The notes beneath the pieces were generated by a model. It was not told the origin of the DNA, did no database searches, and was given only the letters and a program-made list of their open reading frames with translations. Position numbers and translations under genes: made by a program. From UBA7328 sp965247965 (GTDB taxonomy: Bacteria > Bacteroidota > Bacteroidia > Chitinophagales > Saprospiraceae): DNA of 64,000 nucleotides. The number at the start of each line of letters is the position of its first letter. Position 1 is the stretch's first letter. Location: the NCBI GenBank assembly GCA_965247965.1, contig OZ252053.1, positions 5,580,001-5,644,000 on the forward strand, given 5' to 3'. Below are positions 18,040-27,440 of this stretch, piece after piece.

Positions 18040-18070
18040 GTGCTTCCAGGACTCAAAATCCTGGAAGCAC
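18040..18070 (-). terminator. 12-bp perfect stem hairpin downstream of hydrolase gene
   Basis: GTGCTTCCAGGA and TCCTGGAAGCAC pair perfectly across a 7-base loop, 39 bases after the stop of the minus-strand alpha/beta hydrolase gene. The following minus-strand bases are T-rich only in part (CTTGTTTATT), so it is a plausible but not perfect intrinsic terminator. Confidence 0.6.
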
Positions 18071-18108
18071 TGTCCAAAACCTTGTTATCATCGTACCAAA
18101 TCGGCAAT

Positions 18109-18966
18109 TCAATCGATAACCTTCTCCAACCATTTCAAACTCATTGGCCAGAGCTGATCTTTATGTCTTGATTTGAAAAAATCAAAATGGCCGACTTTCT
18201 CCAAGCCGTAATCTATTGGATTGATCCAAATGGATTCGATACTGGCATTTTCGAAGGCTTTGTTCACCCTGTTAACCGCCTTTGGGGTAGCGATATAATC
18301 ATCGGTCATATTGAAACAGAATATGGGGCATTCATATTGATCAAAATAGATCTTGCCCTTGGCCATTTTTCGAAATAATACGGTGACATCCGGATGTCTG
18401 AATCTACGACTCCAATGCCTCACATAGCCCCTTGGAATATTAGTGCCCAAACCAAACTTAGGGCCCGGAAAGTATCCCATTATCCAGGTAACGATGGGTA
18501 AGAGTACATGCCATTCGAAAAATAATCTGATACTATGCGGAAATCGCCAATCTATGAAATACGCTGTTTGGACGGCATGAAAGACCATCGCATCTATCAT
18601 CCCATATTTTGGCGTAAAGCCTAAAATAGCCCCGCCAATGCTATGACCGTAAACAATGATTTTATTCTGAGGATTTGTTTCTTTGATGTAGGTCAGGATT
18701 GCTGATAGATCCTCATTTCCCCAGTGATTGAGACTATAATCTTTGTTTTTAATTGTATCGCCGACTGACTTGCCAATGCCTCGATAATCCCAGCAAATGC
18801 AGTGATAACCGTGCTGAGCGATGTAGTCTGCATATTTATAATAAAATTGCTGTGGAACTGCGGTAGCGCAATTAAAGATGATTGATACAGCTTTAGCATC
18901 ACCATTTCCAAATTCGGTAATATTTAGTGAAATTCCGTCATTGGCCGTGATCCATGAAGTCTTCAT
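18109..18966 (-). CDS. Alpha/beta hydrolase
   Basis: 285 residues from ATG 18966 (a TTG one codon earlier is ignored). The nucleophile elbow is GHSIGG near residue 107, the oxyanion strand VSIIFNCATAVPQQFYY is near residue 30, and a C-terminal His lies in EKVGHFDFF. FNMTDDYIATP holds a candidate acid residue. Sequence style resembles the serine aminopeptidase/monoglyceride lipase-like branch, in which a cap domain sits between strands 6 and 7. No signal peptide is seen, so it is probably cytoplasmic. Substrate unknown. Confidence 0.85.
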   Translation of the reverse strand: MKTSWITANDGISLNITEFGNGDAKAVSIIFNCATAVPQQFYYKYADYIAQHGYHCICWDYRGIGKSVGDTIKNKDYSLNHWGNEDLSAILTYIKETNPQNKIIVYGHSIGGAILGFTPKYGMIDAMVFHAVQTAYFIDWRFPHSIRLFFEWHVLLPIVTWIMGYFPGPKFGLGTNIPRGYVRHWSRRFRHPDVTVLFRKMAKGKIYFDQYECPIFCFNMTDDYIATPKAVNRVNKAFENASIESIWINPIDYGLEKVGHFDFFKSRHKDQLWPMSLKWLEKVID

Positions 18967-19218
18967 CAATTTATTGATATGTGTTATGGGCGGAATACAT
19001 CAAATTGGGTAGTGGAATATGCCATTTCAGATCAAGATGGACGTGTAACTTGTTAAAATATTCCTTCGAATGTAAAATACTTTACATTTTGAAAAATAGA
19101 TTATGCCAAGTTATTTGCGAAGCATTCTCTTCTTTAGAATTAATTTCGATCTTGAGTACACCTATTATCCCTTTCTTGCCTCTTATTTGCAGCCTTAGTC
19201 CGGCTGTTCTTAATCAGA

Positions 19219-21237
19219 ATGAATTTTACTATGAGAAATACTAGTATTATCCTCTTTCCTCTTTTCGGGGTTATTCTCTTTTCAAACCATACTTCAGGCG
19301 CGATTAATCCGGACAGCAGGTCTGATTCAGAGCACGCCGAAATAGATTTTTCCGGCCCTTGTGGCTGTAAGAAAGGGCAGCCATATATTGTCCATCAGCA
19401 GACATCACAGGGTTGTAGGCAAAAAAACATCTATTGTGTGGAAGGAGTAAAACTAGAACCCGGATACAGTTGTGGAGAATGTCCGAAACCTTGTGATACT
19501 TGCGAATCGGATGAAGACGGGAAAATAGTGATATGTCATGTATTCACGGGCGGAGATAATGCTTCTAATTTTAAAGCATCGTGCGAAGGTCTCCAACGCT
19601 TTTTTGACAAAGACGGTAAATTCAAAAATGCAAAAGATCATTGCGGCCCTTGTACATGTGCTGATACGGGCGATGTTGATAGCGATGGTGATGGAGTCTG
19701 CGACAAGAAGGATGGCTGTCCCAATGACGCAAATATAATCGAACCTGGCCCATGTGGATGCGAAGATCAGGACTCGGATGGTGATTGGGTATGCGACAAG
19801 GATGACTTATGCCCTGGATCGGACGACAAAAAGGACAGCAATCAAAACGGTGTTCCCGATGGATGTGAAGTTTGCGCTATTACAGGAAATAATACCTTCG
19901 AATGGATCGAATCCGCAAAGATTAACGAGGTGAATAATAAAAGCGGTGATAATGTAAGGGGTTATGGCAATTTCACGGATGAGGCAATAATAGTAGCTAA
20001 AGAACAACAGCTAAGCATCTGGATTACAGCGGGTTATGCGGATAATATTTGTGAGCTGAGTCACGCCATATTTGTGGATTGGAACCGGGATAACGATTTT
20101 GATGACGAAGGCGAGATGATCTTTAATAAAAGATTTTTGGGCGAAACGGGTATTGATTACACACTACCCGAGGGAATAAAAACGGGTCAATATGTTGTAC
20201 GCATTATCGTCGATCTTGGCCGTATTTATGGAGCTTGTGGTGGATGTGTAGATGGGGAGGCAGAAGATTACCTTATCGAAATCGTTGATGAAAAATGTAC
20301 TAGAGTGTACGAGAGCTTTGAATACGGTTTTGATCAAAAATTGACCAACTTAAGTGGCGGTGAAAATTGGTTATCGGCATGGGATTTTAGTTCTGAAGGC
20401 GATGCCGCAGCCGTAATTTTGCAAAATTCATTGTATCAATATCCTTTCCGGAAAGCCGATCATAAATTAGGCATTCTCAATAGCCCAGGCAGCCACGCAC
20501 GTACGTCGAGGGTTTTTGACGGCCCCATTTTGCAGGGAAGTGGCGAAGTTTGGATGAGTTTTCTATACACTTTTGATTCCGGCGGTTTAGGTTCTTTTGT
20601 GCCCTTTATCAATAATTCGTCCATCAGGTTTTCTGTTGATGAAAACGGTTTTGTCCTGGTAGGTGGGCTTCGAGATAGGGTTTTAGAAGCAGGAAAGACT
20701 TATTTCTTTGTGATCAATGCGCGATTGAACAGAGGAGATGACGATGTGCGAATTTGGGTAAATCCCAAACCTGGTCTTGACGATGCCTTGTACAAGCAAA
20801 ATTACAATACGGCAATAGATGGCCACGCTCAATCAGTAGCCTTCGAATTCTATTCCGATCCAAAAAATTCAGAATAATCCGGCCAATATCTTGATGAAAT
20901 ACGAATAGGTTGTAGACAGGAAGACGTCATGGTATTGCAGTCCTCATTAAAGAATGATATAAAGGCATTAAGGAATAATTTCGAGCGAGCAGAATTGAAA
21001 ATATATCCCAATCCAATTGTACGGGGCGAAAGCTTCATACTCGAATTGGACAATTCTACCTCTTTGATCAATCGGTTGACATTATACGATTCTCAAGGGA
21101 GGTTTATCTCAAATCAAACCGCATTTCCTGGGCCTAATGAACTGATTTCCAACTAGTTATTGTCAGGAGTGTACGTGCTTGAAGTGAAGACAGCGCAAAG
21201 CACAACAAGGCAGAGATTTATCGTACAAAATGAATGA
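19219..21237 (+). pseudogene. T9SS-secreted cysteine-rich protein with two in-frame stops
   Basis: A signal peptide (NTSIILFPLFGVILFSNH) is followed by a Cys-rich region, thrombospondin type-3 calcium-binding repeats (DSDGDGVCDKKDGCPND, DSDGDWVCDKDDLCPG) at about residues 150-220, a GEVED-type domain ending EAEDYLIEIVDE near residue 360, and a beta-sandwich region. The frame stops at TAA 20875, yet the same frame goes on with GQYLDEIRIGCRQEDV and a T9SS sorting domain (KIYPNPIVRGESF). A second stop, TAG at 21154, cuts the tail, after which LLSGVYVLEVKTAQ and RFIVQNE complete the family ending at 21237. Apart from the two stops the frame is unbroken for 672 codons. Without the tail the protein would not be exported to the surface. 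Confidence 0.8.
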
Positions 21238-21319
21238 CTTCATGAATGCTTGATAAATTTATTATTGGCTTTACTGCTGTCATAAACTCTTATACCGACT
21301 GCGTCGGCCTCTGCAGAAT

Positions 21320-21793
21320 TCACTCCATTTGAATAGACTTTGCAGTGGATAATTGCTTTTTTACCGGCCAAAGGTCGCTTACGCACCATATAGCTTGAGC
21401 GACGGAGCGCCGATCGGCCTTTGGCTGACCTTTTAACTCTTTCACAGTAGCCCTGATTTCGATAGGATGATCATTTGATGTCGGCTTAAGATAACGAATG
21501 TTTAACGAAGCCGTAGCATAATGGTAAACGGGCTCGCTATCAATATCTCGGCCTTCTGCTCTGTATGCAGCCGCCATGGCCGTACACATCAAATGGCAAT
21601 CTATCAAAGTGGCCAAAACGCCCCCATTGAGGATGCCTTTCCATCCGTTGTATTTGTCTTTCGAATGCCAAATGCATACGGCTTCCTCGACTTCCCAATA
21701 ACTCCTGATCTTAAGGCCTTCGTGATTTTCTTTGCCGCAGCCGTAGCAGACATTACCGGGCATGTGATCCTGGAAGTATTTTGATTTTTTCAT
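21320..21793 (-). CDS. Hotdog-fold thioesterase (PaaI-like), 3' end overwritten by a repeat
   Basis: 157 residues. It begins YFQDHMPGNVCYGCGKENHEGL and continues with the hotdog core, including WKGILNGGVLATLIDCHLMCTAM and NIRYLKPTS, as in PaaI-like acyl-CoA thioesterases; the Gly-Gly and Asp are typical of the active-site helix. Past residue 125 the expected final strand is replaced by PKADRRSVAQAIWCVSDLWPVKKQ, encoded by the palindromic repeat at 21366-21425. The gene still has an open frame, but its last beta strand is likely non-native. The wild-type end may be restored if the repeat is ignored. Confidence 0.75.
   Translation of the reverse strand: MKKSKYFQDHMPGNVCYGCGKENHEGLKIRSYWEVEEAVCIWHSKDKYNGWKGILNGGVLATLIDCHLMCTAMAAAYRAEGRDIDSEPVYHYATASLNIRYLKPTSNDHPIEIRATVKELKGQPKADRRSVAQAIWCVSDLWPVKKQLSTAKSIQME
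21366..21425. repeat. Palindromic repeat inside the thioesterase gene (copy 3)
   Basis: GGCCAAAGGTCGC at 21366-21378 and CGATCGGCCTTTGGC at 21411-21425 are inverted copies of the motif at 3552 and 29484, separated by a hairpin-forming centre with GAGCGACGGAGCG. The element lies within the reading frame, which tolerates it. Confidence 0.65.
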
Positions 21794-21870
21794 ATGGTAT
21801 GGATTGGCAAAATTGACAACGAAATAATAATTTAAGCTGCCCGTCCTATTATTAATTTCGAGATCTAAGA

Positions 21871-22086
21871 TTAAGCTGTGGCAATAGAGGACAGGATATC
21901 TTCACGATTTTTTTTGAAAAACGTCCTTATTTCAAGAATTTCCTCAGCGTAAATATTTTCCGAAAGCAGAATAGGATCTTCTTCATGCATATCAAGTTTC
22001 AAAAATCCACCGTCAGAAGAAGTAGCAAGGAAAAATTCATCATCGTGGAATGAAAAAAATCGACCGATTTTTTTGTAAGCCGTCAT
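21871..22086 (-). CDS. Small protein of unknown function
   Basis: 71 residues, MTAYKKIGRFFSFHDDEFFL, later GGFLKLDMHEEDPILLSENIYAEEILEI. No known family is recognised. The start at 22086 follows the endonuclease III stop by about 60 bases on the same strand, so it could be the last gene of that operon. Codon use and length are consistent with a real small gene. Confidence 0.55.
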   Translation of the reverse strand: MTAYKKIGRFFSFHDDEFFLATSSDGGFLKLDMHEEDPILLSENIYAEEILEIRTFFKKNREDILSSIATA

Positions 22087-22144
22087 TGGTGATATTATAG
22101 CGTCATTGGTCTTCTAGTAAATGTCAAATATCTCAATATTTTCC

Positions 22145-22777
22145 TTAAAGAAGAGACTTTCTACCAAACTTGGAACAAATCGGGCATACAAAAGGATCAT
22201 GCCCTCGTGCCGGGCAATATTCCCGGCCGAAATATATGATCTGTAGATGAAGTTTGTTCCAGGTTTCTTCAGGAAAGAGCCGCTTGAGGTCTTTCTCCGT
22301 TTGCTCCACATTTTTACCAGAACTCAAACCCCATCGCCAAGCTAATCTGTGTATATGTGTGTCCACTGGAAATGCAGGCACTCCAAAGGCCTGAGCCATC
22401 ACTACCGAAGCAGTTTTATGTCCCACACCAGGGAGCTCCTCCAGAGCTTCGAAGGATTGAGGCACTTTTCCTTGGTGCTTTTCGAGAAGGATTTTTGACA
22501 AATCATAGATAGCTTTCGACTTCCGTGGTGAGAGTCCACACGGACGGATGATTTCTTTGATCTCCTCAATTTCAAGTTGGATCATATCCGACGGATTGTC
22601 GGCCCGGTCGAAGAGTAGGGGAGTGATTTTATTAACCCGTTCGTCGGTGCATTGAGCCGACAGCAGTACCGATATGAGCAAAGTATATGCATCAACATGA
22701 TCTAACGGAATGAGCGTCACGGGATAGAGCTCTTCGAGTCGGTGCGCTATATTTTTTGCTTTTTCGGCTTTGGTCAT
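22145..22777 (-). CDS. nth: Endonuclease III, DNA glycosylase/AP lyase
   Basis: 210 residues from ATG 22777. The helix-hairpin-helix and catalytic Lys are in LPGVGHKTASVV (K121) and the catalytic Asp in PVDTHIHRLAWRWG (D139). It removes oxidised pyrimidines and cuts the abasic strand. The C-terminus has only three of the usual [4Fe-4S] cysteines with unusual spacing (C-x9-C-x2-C, CPICSKFGRKS), so the cluster is probably absent, as in some other Bacteroidota members by my recollection. It starts two bases after the acyl-CoA reductase stop, so both are in one operon. Confidence 0.92.
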   Translation of the reverse strand: MTKAEKAKNIAHRLEELYPVTLIPLDHVDAYTLLISVLLSAQCTDERVNKITPLLFDRADNPSDMIQLEIEEIKEIIRPCGLSPRKSKAIYDLSKILLEKHQGKVPQSFEALEELPGVGHKTASVVMAQAFGVPAFPVDTHIHRLAWRWGLSSGKNVEQTEKDLKRLFPEETWNKLHLQIIYFGREYCPARGHDPFVCPICSKFGRKSLL

Positions 22778-22779
22778 TA

Positions 22780-23799
22780 TTAATTCAAATGGGTTAAAAA
22801 ATTCATTGTGTCCACTCCGTCCGCGTAATCCCAAAGGCCGGGGTTTTGGCATTTACCTAAGGGAACGGTTTCCATTTCGCCCATCTCCACATTGGTACTT
22901 ACGCATTGTATATTTTCCTTCAAATTGACTATTTGAGTCTTTACATTTTCCAAATCTGTGTAGTATTCATAGTGCAGACTCGCTATTCGGCTATGAAGAC
23001 TTTCATCTTCTTTTAAAATAATAAAATCATTAGTTAAAAATTTGTGCTGGCCAAGGAGAAATATCGCGTTGTTATAGTCGTAATTGTTCTTGTATTTGTT
23101 GTGATCGATCACATGCTCATATTCATAAAATGCTTCGAAAATATGATCCGGATTATAGCCATCGGGCACATAGATCTTTGATACATTCCGACAACCCAAA
23201 CCAAAATAAGCGAATACATCCGTAGCGAGGCTTTTTAATTCTTCGCTTGATTCATTCCCGTCCAAAATTGCAACAGACGTCCTGTTTTTACGAATGATTT
23301 TGGGATATTCTCTGAAGTAATATTCGAAATGAAGAGCGGTATTGTTGCTGCCTGTGGCGATTACAGCGTCAAAATCTGCAAGTTTGTCGACGATTTCAAA
23401 TTGCGTCTTTGTTTTGGGTTCAATATCGCTTAAAATATTTATAACGGCTTCGATCAATACCTTGCCTTTTGAAGAGGGTTTAATGATCGATTTATGCCCG
23501 GTTATGAAAGTGGAGAGCAGGTCGTGGAAACCGACCAAAGGAATGTTTCCGGCTAAGACGAGGCCGATGTTTTTTGCTTTCACGCCGTCGATATGATAAT
23601 ATTTTATCCAATTTTCCAATAAATTCCTTTGCAGAAATTGATCGCATATGGCTTTAATCGCTTTCCTTGTGTTTTTGGGCGTGAACCATTGGTTTTCTAG
23701 ATGGGCTTTGAGGGTAGCCTGCTTGAGTCTTTCATTAGAGGAAGAGTTTAATTCTTTACCTAACTCTACCAGTAAATTAATGCGATCTGCTATTTTCAT
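22780..23799 (-). CDS. Acyl-CoA reductase (LuxC-like)
   Basis: 339 residues. The family core is visible as NIPLVGFHDLLSTFITGHKSIIKPSSKG, DAVIATGSNN and the presumed catalytic Cys in YFGLGCRNVSKIYVP. LuxC-type acyl-CoA reductases turn acyl-CoA or acyl-ACP into aldehydes using NAD(P)H, and many Bacteroidota carry this version beside DNA repair or ferredoxin genes. It is upstream of nth with almost no gap. Its precise substrate is unknown. Confidence 0.87.
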   Translation of the reverse strand: MKIADRINLLVELGKELNSSSNERLKQATLKAHLENQWFTPKNTRKAIKAICDQFLQRNLLENWIKYYHIDGVKAKNIGLVLAGNIPLVGFHDLLSTFITGHKSIIKPSSKGKVLIEAVINILSDIEPKTKTQFEIVDKLADFDAVIATGSNNTALHFEYYFREYPKIIRKNRTSVAILDGNESSEELKSLATDVFAYFGLGCRNVSKIYVPDGYNPDHIFEAFYEYEHVIDHNKYKNNYDYNNAIFLLGQHKFLTNDFIILKEDESLHSRIASLHYEYYTDLENVKTQIVNLKENIQCVSTNVEMGEMETVPLGKCQNPGLWDYADGVDTMNFLTHLN

Positions 23800-23828
23800 T
23801 TAAACAGGGTCATGAAATTTAATTGTCT

Positions 23829-24866
23829 TTACCCTTTCCGCGTATCAAAATACCCACGCCATTTCTCCAAAACTCTAGAAAAATCCTCCGGCAACTCACT
23901 ATCAAAAAGCATTCTTTCACCCTTAACGGGATGCACAAAACCAATCGATTTTGCATGAAGCGCCTGCCGATCACATAGTTTAAAGCAATTCTGCACAAAT
24001 TGTTTGTACTTGCTGTAAATCGTACCTTTCACAATACGATCTCCTCCGTACTTGTTATCAGCGAATACAGGATGCTTTAGATACTTCATATGCACTCGGA
24101 TCTGATGAGTACGGCCTGTTTCCAGTTGACAGTCGATCAGGCTTACATAGTAAAGATCTTCCAGCACTTCGAAATGTGTAACGGCGCTTTTACCTACCGA
24201 TTCGTCTTCGTACACGGTCATGAGCAATCGATCCCGTTGATGCCTTCCAATGTATTGATTTACAGTGCCTTGCGGCTCATCAAAATTACCCCACACCAAT
24301 GTGTTATAGCTCCGTTCTATTGAATGATCAAAAAATTGTCGGGCCAAGTGACTAAGCGTGTATTCTTCTTTGGCGATCAGCATCAAGCCCGAGGTGTTCT
24401 TGTCGAGGCGGTGGACTAAACCAGGTCTATCAATAGCGTTGCCGGGAAGTACGGGGATGTCGTCTCTTTTCAAATGATAGGCAACTGCATTAACAAGCGT
24501 TCCGCTTTTGTTGCCGTAGCCAGGATGGACTACCATTCCAGCGGGTTTATTGATCACCATTAAATATTCATCTTCGTAAATGATATCGAGAGGTATATTT
24601 TCGGGTTCGACTTTGCCGTCCGAATGTGTCTCCTTAGGAAATATTATACTTATTGAATCATGGGGTTTGACGCGGTGGTTGGGCTTTACTTCTTTCTCAT
24701 TTACAACTACATTTCCAGCTCTTATTGCGATTTGCACCTTGTTTCTACTCACTCTTTCCAGCCTGTTCATTAAAAATTTATCTATTCGTAATGGCTCCTG
24801 GCCCTTATCGACTTTTATAGTCTGATGCTCATAGAATTCGTCGTTAATGGTGGCGTCGGTTTCCAT
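23829..24866 (-). CDS. RluA/RluD-family 23S rRNA pseudouridine synthase
   Basis: 345 residues. Residues about 20-75 form an S4 RNA-binding domain (RIDKFLMNRLERVSRNKVQIAIRAGNVVVN). The catalytic motif HRLDKNTSG places the nucleophilic Asp at residue 155, preceded by INKPAGMVVHPGYG. It converts specific uridines in large-subunit rRNA to pseudouridine; closest by architecture to RluD. It lies 30 bases upstream of the acyl-CoA reductase and may be the first gene of that operon. Confidence 0.93.
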   Translation of the reverse strand: METDATINDEFYEHQTIKVDKGQEPLRIDKFLMNRLERVSRNKVQIAIRAGNVVVNEKEVKPNHRVKPHDSISIIFPKETHSDGKVEPENIPLDIIYEDEYLMVINKPAGMVVHPGYGNKSGTLVNAVAYHLKRDDIPVLPGNAIDRPGLVHRLDKNTSGLMLIAKEEYTLSHLARQFFDHSIERSYNTLVWGNFDEPQGTVNQYIGRHQRDRLLMTVYEDESVGKSAVTHFEVLEDLYYVSLIDCQLETGRTHQIRVHMKYLKHPVFADNKYGGDRIVKGTIYSKYKQFVQNCFKLCDRQALHAKSIGFVHPVKGERMLFDSELPEDFSRVLEKWRGYFDTRKG

Positions 24867-25268
24867 GTTCGGATTTGTCCACGAATTAACGAAAATTCCA
24901 TGTGAAAAACCTCCAATCTTTTGTTGCGGTTGCTCAACTCATGTTGGATGGTATAAGCGTTGAGAATGTTTATTTCGGGTGTGATAAAGCTTGGGGTCTC
25001 GAATAGCGTAAATATATTAACCGTTAGAAACGCTTACAAACGTTTAATTCCTAAAGTCCCATATACGTTGAGTTTATAGCTACAACTTGACACAAGTCAC
25101 TTGCTGATTTTCTGTTAAAGCATATCTATTGAAAAAATTCAAAAAGTAGCAAATCGACTTAGAGTTGCTGAGGGAAGTGCTCGCAGTTGAGCGGTGCAAC
25201 TGAACTATGTCCAAAAGAAACCGAAGTTGTGGTAGCTGAGCGCCTGCACTGAGCCTGTCGAAGTGAAG
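24867..25268. other. Repeat-rich intergenic region
   Basis: About 400 bases with no gene recognised. Near its right end lies CACTGAGCCTGTCGAAGTG (25247-25265), a short near-palindrome of a type found scattered in many bacterial genomes. Other GAGC/GTGC-like pieces at about 25165-25205 look like degenerate copies. The upstream part may hold the promoter of the pseudouridine synthase. Confidence 0.6.
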
Positions 25269-25976
25269 CTAGAACGCATATATCACCCCAACCTTAATTT
25301 TATTGTGATCGGTAGCAGAATTGACCTGTTCGAAACCTCCGATACGCGATTCGGGAAGCACAAAATACTGCGCGATCGAAGTACTGGAAAGGCTGAATTG
25401 AAAATCAAAAAACCACGAATTGACCATAGGAATAGTAATCCCGAATCCGATCCCATATTCAAATCCAAAATTGGTTTGATCAAATTCGAAATCTACGTTT
25501 TGCCCTGTGTTTTCGTCAAAAATACTGGTGGCGGTAAAGATAAAATTGGGACCAATAAACGCTTCAAGGTAAGGCTCGAGTATCCACAATCGAAAATTAG
25601 GAAATACCCGCCAATTCGCCGTAAGGCTGACGTAACCCGAATTGACCCGTTCTTCAAATCCATTGTTAAATCCGACGTCTCGGAAAAGATGATCGTATTC
25701 GATGGCAAAGCCAAGAAAGTGAGGTGATAATGGACTTACCTGCCAAAGCAGGAATGCTCCGCCGCCAATTCCGGTTTCGTCGATAAGTTTACGCTTGAAG
25801 GTTGATCTTGGATAGAGAATATTAAAATTAAATCCGGTTAGACGTGCGGCGATGGGTTCGTTAGCAAATTCTTCGTATACCTCCACTTCTTCCTGCGCGT
25901 GGCTCGTTTGAGCAGGTAGCAGCAGTAGGAACAATGCTAATATTGTTGCTACTTTTAGTGTGAGATAGTTGTTCAC
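25269..25976 (-). CDS. Outer-membrane beta-barrel protein, PorT-like
   Basis: 235 residues from a GTG start. After a signal peptide (LALFLLLLPAQTSHAQ) come alternating strands ending in an aromatic residue (KVGVIYAF at the C-terminus), typical of outer-membrane barrels of the OmpA/PorT-like group. GIGFGITIPMVNSWFFDFQFS and GPNFIFTATSIF are strand-like. Ligand unknown. It is divergent from the PLP enzyme with 25 bases between, so promoters must overlap. Confidence 0.75.
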   Translation of the reverse strand: MNNYLTLKVATILALFLLLLPAQTSHAQEEVEVYEEFANEPIAARLTGFNFNILYPRSTFKRKLIDETGIGGGAFLLWQVSPLSPHFLGFAIEYDHLFRDVGFNNGFEERVNSGYVSLTANWRVFPNFRLWILEPYLEAFIGPNFIFTATSIFDENTGQNVDFEFDQTNFGFEYGIGFGITIPMVNSWFFDFQFSLSSTSIAQYFVLPESRIGGFEQVNSATDHNKIKVGVIYAF

Positions 25977-26001
25977 TTTATTGGTTTAAACGTGTCTTGT
26001 A

Positions 26002-27198
26002 ATGAATAAACGAAGTTTTGAGACATTCTGTGTCAAAGAGTCCAAAAATACATTGTCAACCAAACCACATAATCTTCCAATATACGCTACGTCTTCTTTC
26101 GAATTTGAAAATATCGAACAAGGTATACGAATTTTCGACGGAAGTGAAAAAGGGCACGTATATGCCCGCTTTGGAAATCCTACTGTTGAGGCTGTTGCCA
26201 ATAAAATTGCTACGCTCGAAGGTTATGGCTTGGACATCGAACCTTTTGGGTTATTCACTTCATCGGGATTGGCGGCCACGACTACTCTTTTGGCGGCGAT
26301 GCTGAAAAATGACAATGCCATACTTTCGCAAGGTAATCTTTACGGAGGCACGACGGAATTGTTAAAAAAGATCTTTGCTAAACTGGGAATCGAGCCAATT
26401 TTCTGCAACCTGAGAGATGAAGAAGAGATTAGAAATGCATTAAGAAACAACTCCAATATTAAAGCCATCTACGCCGAAACTCCATCTAATCCGGGACTTG
26501 ATTGTGTTGATATATCCATGCTTTGTAAGATCGCCAAAGAAAATGAAGCCTATACCATTATTGACAATACATTTAGCACGCCACTGCTCCAGCAGCCTTT
26601 TGATTTTGGCGTAGATTTTATTATTCATTCGACTACCAAATATCTCAATGGCCACGGCAATACAATTTCTGGTATTATCGTAGGAAAAGATCAAAAGCAC
26701 TACAAAACGGTATGGGAAGCTATGAAACTGATGGGCACAAATCTTAGTCCCTTCGAAGCGTGGCTGGTAAATAATGGATTAAAAACTTTACCCCTGCGCA
26801 TGAAAAAACATTGCGAAAATGCGATGGCATTGGCGCAGATGTTGTCCAATCATGAGAATGTAGAAAGTGTCAATTATCTCGGATTACCCGAACATCGCGA
26901 CCACGAAATCGCCAAATCTCAAATGAATGATTTCGGAGCCATGCTCACCTTCGAAGTAAAAGGAGGAATCGAAGCCGGGAAGAAATTGATGAATCATATT
27001 ACCATGGGTACCCTCGCCCCGACACTAGGAGATGTGGATACGCTAATCATGCATCCGGCGTCGATGTCGCATTTAAATGTACCAAGAGAAATGCGGCTTC
27101 AGAATGGGATTACGGATGGGATGATACGAGTGTCGGTGGGTATTGAGGGTACGGATGATCTTTTAGAGGATTTTGACCGGGCTTTGAAAATGACATAA
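26002..27198 (+). CDS. Cys/Met metabolism PLP-dependent enzyme
   Basis: 398 residues with the trans-sulfuration family motifs: YARFGNPT near residue 55, FTSSGLAATTTLLAAM, AETPSNPGLDCVDI, and the PLP lysine K213 in IIHSTTKYLNGHGN. Members include cystathionine gamma-synthase, O-acetylhomoserine sulfhydrylase and methionine gamma-lyase; the sequence alone does not choose between them, though the O-acetylhomoserine/methionine-lyase side fits the NGHGN motif. Cytoplasmic. No riboswitch is visible in the 25-base gap upstream. Confidence 0.9.
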   Translation: MNKRSFETFCVKESKNTLSTKPHNLPIYATSSFEFENIEQGIRIFDGSEKGHVYARFGNPTVEAVANKIATLEGYGLDIEPFGLFTSSGLAATTTLLAAMLKNDNAILSQGNLYGGTTELLKKIFAKLGIEPIFCNLRDEEEIRNALRNNSNIKAIYAETPSNPGLDCVDISMLCKIAKENEAYTIIDNTFSTPLLQQPFDFGVDFIIHSTTKYLNGHGNTISGIIVGKDQKHYKTVWEAMKLMGTNLSPFEAWLVNNGLKTLPLRMKKHCENAMALAQMLSNHENVESVNYLGLPEHRDHEIAKSQMNDFGAMLTFEVKGGIEAGKKLMNHITMGTLAPTLGDVDTLIMHPASMSHLNVPREMRLQNGITDGMIRVSVGIEGTDDLLEDFDRALKMT

Positions 27199-27216
27199 TT
27201 CCAAACCTCTAGCCTT

Positions 27217-27294
27217 AACCTGTTAGGTTGCCGCGAAAATAATGACAGTGCATAAGATTAAGCCCTAATCACGATAATGATAACCTAACAGGTT
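27217..27294. repeat. 13-bp perfect inverted repeat
   Basis: The arms AACCTGTTAGGTT and AACCTAACAGGTT are separated by 52 bases. They follow the PLP-enzyme stop closely. The arm itself is nearly a palindrome. Confidence 0.65.
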
Positions 27295-27303
27295 ATAAAT
27301 TAA

Positions 27304-27440
27304 AAAAGAGGTTCTGCTAATCATTTTACATCGTCTCACCTGAAATTGACCCTAATCAACCTAAGTCATTGCTTCTGTTTCCAAGGTAGTTAATTTCATT
27401 ATCTCGCCATCTATTTGGGTTATTTGAGCAGAACCTCTTT
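27304..27440. repeat. 14-bp perfect inverted repeat with 109-base spacer
   Basis: AAAGAGGTTCTGCT and AGCAGAACCTCTTT bracket an unassigned spacer. The spacing suggests a small mobile repeat or a structured transcript rather than a simple terminator. Confidence 0.65.

Larger units (their letters stand above)
17715..18108. other. Gap with a short open frame and a hairpin
   Basis: About 390 bases between the BASS gene start and the hydrolase stop. It contains the short plus-strand frame at 17810-17938 and the strong hairpin at 18040-18070 described separately. Nothing else is recognised. Confidence 0.5.

Noticed and set aside
18981..19244. 87-codon plus-strand open frame upstream of the T9SS cargo gene
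   Set aside because: Cys/Ile/Leu-rich without known features and overlaps the cargo start; probably chance.
20875..21156. TAA and TAG read as sense codons (alternative genetic code)
   Set aside because: Both codons end many intact genes in the same window, so general reassignment is excluded.
25247..25265. CACTGAGCCTGTCGAAGTG as a specific regulatory site
   Set aside because: This short palindrome type occurs widely in bacterial genomes; treated as a repeat.
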